A stretch of DNA of 64,000 bases from an uncultured Robinsoniella sp. (GTDB taxonomy: Bacteria; Bacillota; Clostridia; Lachnospirales; Lachnospiraceae). The position numbers were made by a program, and so were the translations under genes. Location of the stretch: positions 1-64,000 of the forward strand of contig UQGG01000040.1 in the NCBI GenBank assembly GCA_900540475.1, given 5' to 3'. The notes beneath the pieces are model-generated. The model was not told the DNA's origin. It did no database searches and saw nothing but the letters and a program-made list of their open reading frames with translations. Shown here piece after piece: positions 60,650-64,000 of the stretch. Position 1 is the first letter of the stretch. The number at the start of each line of letters is the position of its first letter.

Positions 60650-60800
60650 TAAAGGCCGAGAATATACATACTCATCTCCCACATCTCCGCTGTATTATGA
60701 ATCTCATACTACAGCCAATTGTTGAAAATGCCATTCTACATAGGTAAAATGACATAGAACATGACAAGAATATCCAGATTGATGCCTACTATCAGCCTGT
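60650..60800 (+). pseudogene. Remnant of a YesM-type sensor histidine kinase
   Basis: A plus-strand fragment encodes NLILQPIVENAILH (60700-60741), the N-box signature of LytS/YesM-type kinases, then Arg and a stop. Further on, KNIQIDAYYQ-like coding continues in another frame. No intact kinase remains. Such kinases usually sit beside MalEFG-type sugar ABC genes, as here, so it is likely the decayed regulator of the neighbouring operon. The rest of 60454-60818 holds the hairpin above and no gene. Confidence 0.55.
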
Positions 60801-60818
60801 TGTAGTTTAAGATAATTT

Positions 60819-61637
60819 TCATTTCACACCAGAACTGGTATTAGCATTAATAATTCGCTTTTGACAGAGAACAAATACCAGCAAAATCGGAAGCATCGTG
60901 ATTACCGACGCTGAAAGCAAAGTTGTCCAGTCAATAGACAGTGCTCCTGCAAGATTTTTTAATGCAAGCTGCAAAGTATATTTTTGTGGGTCATCGATTA
61001 CGATCAATGGCCAGATGTAATCATTCCATCTCCACCGAAATGAAAAGATAGCCAATATCGCCAATGTTGATTTTGCAACAGGAAGCATGATTTTTATAAA
61101 TATTTTTCCTTCACTTGCCCCATCAATCCGGGCTGCCTCAATTAGTGCATCCGGTACCGTAACAAAAAACTGCCGCATTAAAAAGATACCTGTCATTGTT
61201 CCGATAGTGGGTATTATTAACCCCCACAAGCTGTTATAGAGTCCTAAGACCCGTATTACTTCGAAGCTGGGTGTCATAATAACCTCCGTGGGCAGCATTG
61301 TAGTTGCCAACACACAGATGAACAATATATTCAACCATTTATAATGATACTTAGCCAACGCGAATCCACACATTGCACTGAGCAGCAACGTCAGAACGGT
61401 AGCCATGATAGTTACAAATACGGTGTTAAGTGTATACAGCATAAAATCCATCTTTTTCCATGCAGTTATGAAATTATCAAATGTAAAATGTTTCGGAAAA
61501 AAGGTCAGGGGAAAGGTGAATAGTTCACTCCCTGGTTTAAATGCACTTAGTACCAGCCACAAAACAGGAAATATAAAAATCACTCCAATAATCACTGCTG
61601 TAACATGAATTAAAATATTGAATTTTCTTTTTCTCAT
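60819..61637 (-). CDS. Carbohydrate ABC transporter permease (MalG/UgpE type)
   Basis: 272 residues with six helices. The EAA coupling loop (EAARIDGASEGKIFIKIMLPVAKS, about 178-201) is intact. It forms a heterodimer with the adjacent MalF-type permease. It lies 12 bp after that gene and no ATPase is encoded nearby, so a shared MsmK-type ATPase elsewhere is probably used. Confidence 0.94.
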   Translation of the reverse strand: MRKRKFNILIHVTAVIIGVIFIFPVLWLVLSAFKPGSELFTFPLTFFPKHFTFDNFITAWKKMDFMLYTLNTVFVTIMATVLTLLLSAMCGFALAKYHYKWLNILFICVLATTMLPTEVIMTPSFEVIRVLGLYNSLWGLIIPTIGTMTGIFLMRQFFVTVPDALIEAARIDGASEGKIFIKIMLPVAKSTLAILAIFSFRWRWNDYIWPLIVIDDPQKYTLQLALKNLAGALSIDWTTLLSASVITMLPILLVFVLCQKRIINANTSSGVK

Positions 61638-61649
61638 GATGCGCCCTCC

Positions 61650-62528
61650 TTATTCTTCCTTATTCAATTTCGTCTGTATCAAGGACAGAACAAGCAACAA
61701 TACAAATAGAAGCATTGAGCAGGCACTGGAATATCCCACTTTCATTTTTTCGAATCCTGTTTCATAGATATACTGAATAATAAAAGTCGTACTGTTCCCT
61801 GGACCACCGCCGGTTAAGGTCACGATTTCTGCAAATACTTTAAATGATCCAATGGTTGTTGTAATGATTATCAAAAATGAAGTTGGCTTAATCTGCGGCA
61901 AAGTCACGTAAAAGAATTTCTGCCATGGAGTAGCACCGTCTATTTGAGATGCTTCGTATAATTCATCTGATATTTGTTCAATTGCTCCTATAAATATCAT
62001 CATTGCAAAACCAGCATTTTCCCAAATGAAAGCAATTATTGTCGTAGCAAAAGCCGCCGATGCATTACTGGACCATTCAATTGGATGAAATCCAATTTCC
62101 TGCAGTATAAAATTTATAACACCAAAATTTTCTCCAAAAATCCAACGCCAGGTTAATCCAATCATAATGGTAGACAAAAGCGTGGGCCAATAAACTACTA
62201 CTCTTAGCAATGTCCTGCACCTGAGATTTTTGGCAGTAAGTAAAACAGCCAGTCCTAGAGATACACAATACGCGGCTGGAACAGTAATAATAACATATCC
62301 TGCCGTTCTTGCAATCACTTTCAGATATTCTAAATTACTAAATATCTCCTTGTAGTTACTCAATCCCACAAAGTCCATTTTATTAATCCCGTTATAATTG
62401 GTAAAAGAAAAATATAATCCTGTCACAGCTGGAATCAGGAAAAAAATGATAAAGAAGATAATAATCGGCAAAGTAAAGAAAAGTGCCCATAACTGATAGT
62501 CATTTAATCTCTTTTTTTTAACTTTCAT
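61650..62528 (-). CDS. Carbohydrate ABC transporter permease (MalF/UgpA type)
   Basis: 292 residues with six helices (first at about 13-38). The EAA loop is EASQIDGATPWQKFFYVTLPQIKP (about 193-216). Starts MKVKKKRLNDYQLWALFFTLPIIIFF, a usual CUT1 permease start. It lies 15 bp after the binding-protein gene and pairs with the MalG-type permease. Substrate likely an oligosaccharide. Confidence 0.94.
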   Translation of the reverse strand: MKVKKKRLNDYQLWALFFTLPIIIFFIIFFLIPAVTGLYFSFTNYNGINKMDFVGLSNYKEIFSNLEYLKVIARTAGYVIITVPAAYCVSLGLAVLLTAKNLRCRTLLRVVVYWPTLLSTIMIGLTWRWIFGENFGVINFILQEIGFHPIEWSSNASAAFATTIIAFIWENAGFAMMIFIGAIEQISDELYEASQIDGATPWQKFFYVTLPQIKPTSFLIIITTTIGSFKVFAEIVTLTGGGPGNSTTFIIQYIYETGFEKMKVGYSSACSMLLFVLLLVLSLIQTKLNKEE

Positions 62529-62543
62529 CTTAACCTGCCTCTC

Positions 62544-63785
62544 TTATTCTTTTAATTCAGGATATGCCTCCAGCGCTGCCGCTTCTGCTTCTTTTAATAC
62601 TTCTTCCGGTGTTTTTGTACCAGCTATAGCCTCATCAATTCCATCCCGAAATGTATTCCCAGGATCTCTTCCCGGATATTTAATACCTATTCCCTCATGC
62701 TGCTTAGTGATAGAAGATGTGGCATCCAATTCATTTTGGAATATCTCCATCCCTGCAACATTATAATCCACGTCGATACCCCTTTGTCCAGGCAGGTAAT
62801 TTCCTATTTTACAATACTCTGCATAATTATCCGGCTCATAGAACCACTTTAAAAATGCTTTCGCGTCATCTTCCATATTGCTTCCATCAATGGCATAAAT
62901 ATAATTACCACCTTGAATAGTTGCCCTTCTTTCCCCTTTTGGCATTAACACAGGCGCCCACTCAAAATTCTTAATATTTTCAGAATAGTCATTCAAAACC
63001 CAGTTACCACACATATGTACTGCTACTTTTCCTGTTTTAAACATGGCCTGCGGATCTTCTGTTCCTGCCCAGGTAGACTTTGGCATCAGCCCTTCTTCAA
63101 ACATAGATACAAAATCTGTCAGACATTTTAATGAGATATCACTGGTAAGCTCACATTTCGTTATTTCTTCATTATACTGAGATCCACCATATTGATAAAG
63201 CATAGTAGCATATCGCTGAGCTGAATGATCCCACACCATTCCATACTGTGCATCAGAATTATCTACAACCTGTCTTAGTTTTTCACGGAATTCGTCCCAG
63301 GTCCACAAATCTTTTTCATCGGCTGGGACCGTTACTCCTGCCTGGTCAAACAATGTTTTATTATATATCATCCCGTTTGCTGTGGTATTTGCCGCAAGTG
63401 CCAGCACTTTACCATCGATTTTCCCACCCAGAAACATATCATCAGGATCTGGCGCTATGTCCGTGATATCTAACAGATAATCTTTGAAATTGGAAAAACT
63501 TGCAAACCGCACCACTCCTGGAGCATTCCCTGCTTTGATCATATTCAGAAGTTTCGTTTCCATATCACTATAGGGAACCTCAGTTAAGGATACACTCACT
63601 CCTGTCTCTTCCTGATACTTTTGGGCCATTGCTTTTAAGGCCCCGCCCTCGGTTGTATCATCTGCTGTTAGAATCGTAAGTCTCCCCCCACTTTCTTTCG
63701 CGCCGCCATCTCCTCTGCTCCCACATGCTGCCAGGGTTACGGACACTGCCATACATAATACTGCTGATAATACCTTCTTTAACAT
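62544..63785 (-). CDS. Carbohydrate ABC transporter substrate-binding lipoprotein (CUT1)
   Basis: 413 residues, MalE/UgpB-like. The lipobox is LAAC with Cys21 after a short signal peptide, then a bilobed solute-binding fold with GGRLTILTADDTTEGGALKAMAQKYQEETGVSV at the start and a KTGKVAVHMCGNWVLND block (about 235-252). It is anchored outside the membrane and feeds the two permeases. Oligosaccharide specificity is not readable. It follows an upstream gene whose 3' end is at the window edge. Confidence 0.93.
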   Translation of the reverse strand: MLKKVLSAVLCMAVSVTLAACGSRGDGGAKESGGRLTILTADDTTEGGALKAMAQKYQEETGVSVSLTEVPYSDMETKLLNMIKAGNAPGVVRFASFSNFKDYLLDITDIAPDPDDMFLGGKIDGKVLALAANTTANGMIYNKTLFDQAGVTVPADEKDLWTWDEFREKLRQVVDNSDAQYGMVWDHSAQRYATMLYQYGGSQYNEEITKCELTSDISLKCLTDFVSMFEEGLMPKSTWAGTEDPQAMFKTGKVAVHMCGNWVLNDYSENIKNFEWAPVLMPKGERRATIQGGNYIYAIDGSNMEDDAKAFLKWFYEPDNYAEYCKIGNYLPGQRGIDVDYNVAGMEIFQNELDATSSITKQHEGIGIKYPGRDPGNTFRDGIDEAIAGTKTPEEVLKEAEAAALEAYPELKE

Positions 63786-63848
63786 CTTTTTTCCTCCTGA
63801 TCACTAAAATATTTCATAAATCTATAATCATAAAATGCCTGATAAGGA

Positions 63849-64000
63849 TCAAACATGAATATTAGCATCTATTTTATTAATCGTTCCTTTTAAAACCCTT
63901 AGTTCCGGTGCCGGTTCATATGTAAGATCTTTCCCGCCAGCATAGACACGATTTATATTATTAATCTCCATCTTCCCATGTACAGGATCCTGGTATTGAA
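63849..64000 (-). CDS. 3' end of an upstream gene (partial, cut by window end)
   Basis: The last 50 codons of a minus-strand frame end with TGA at 63849-63851. The readable tail includes MEINNINRVYAGG and LTYEPAPELRVLKG, a beta-strand-like pattern that would fit the C-terminal beta domain of a secreted or carbohydrate-active protein, but no family can be assigned from so little. It is 63 bp upstream of the binding-protein gene and likely in the same operon. Confidence 0.5.
   Translation of the reverse strand, partial: QYQDPVHGKMEINNINRVYAGGKDLTYEPAPELRVLKGTINKIDANIHV

Overview
The window looks like a chromosome segment of an anaerobic gut Firmicute, most likely Lachnospiraceae or a related Clostridia family. 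This rests on moderately low GC, AGGAGG-type ribosome binding sites, sigma-A promoters (TTGACA-17-TATAAT), a LicT-controlled PTS, a Bce-type peptide-antibiotic module, Rpn nuclease, WYL and ROK regulators, and many carbohydrate uptake genes. I see no rRNA, tRNA, CRISPR array, phage or intact insertion sequence. The genus call is inference.

Layout. (1) 1-6.7 kb, minus strand: a beta-glucoside PTS operon, licT-bglP-bglA with its own HPr and enzyme I, led by a promoter, a LicT-type RAT and a terminator. A second RAT precedes bglP. A near-perfect 40-bp inverted repeat closes the operon. (2) 6.9-11.3 kb: a MerR regulator with a MATE exporter, a DUF2798 membrane protein, and an MFS drug exporter preceded by a probable attenuator with a leader ORF. 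(3) 11.3-17.1 kb, minus: a Bce-type module (permease, ATPase, kinase, response regulator) translationally coupled to an upstream ceramidase-like hydrolase. (4) 17.3-23.7 kb: a uracil-DNA glycosylase homologue, a WYL regulator, a ferredoxin-type aldo/keto reductase, a zinc alcohol dehydrogenase, a LacI regulator and an XRE regulator. (5) 23.7-28.4 kb: a second MerR divergent from a heterodimeric ABC exporter, with a textbook 19-bp-spacer MerR promoter. (6) 28.5-42.4 kb: an AlkZ-related protein, then an ~11-kb ten-gene catabolic operon under a ROK regulator. (7) 42.9-48.4 kb: an ABC exporter pair with a divergent TetR, and a flavoprotein/Rrf2 divergent pair. (8) 48.9-55.3 kb: a GH129-like lipoprotein, a domain-swapped GH3 enzyme and an AraC regulator. 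(9) 55.6-64 kb: a third ABC exporter pair, an Rpn nuclease, a histidine kinase remnant, and a MalEFG-type sugar ABC operon that runs off the window.

How the genes fit together. Most of the DNA serves either capture of plant or host glycans (PTS, two sugar ABC systems, GH1, GH3, GH129-like) or defence and efflux (MATE, MFS, Bce, three heterodimeric exporters), each block with its own local regulator. The most unusual block is the ROK operon. It joins a sugar-type ABC importer and an MFS carrier to a PIG-L deacetylase, a NagB-like isomerase, a ketose 3-epimerase, a polyol-type dehydrogenase, an M20 hydrolase and an M24-fold protein. The M24 protein has lost three of five metal ligands, and the NagB-like enzyme has lost a catalytic Asp. 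My inference is a pathway for an N-acylated or amino-acid-conjugated sugar whose chemistry is not that of the standard families.
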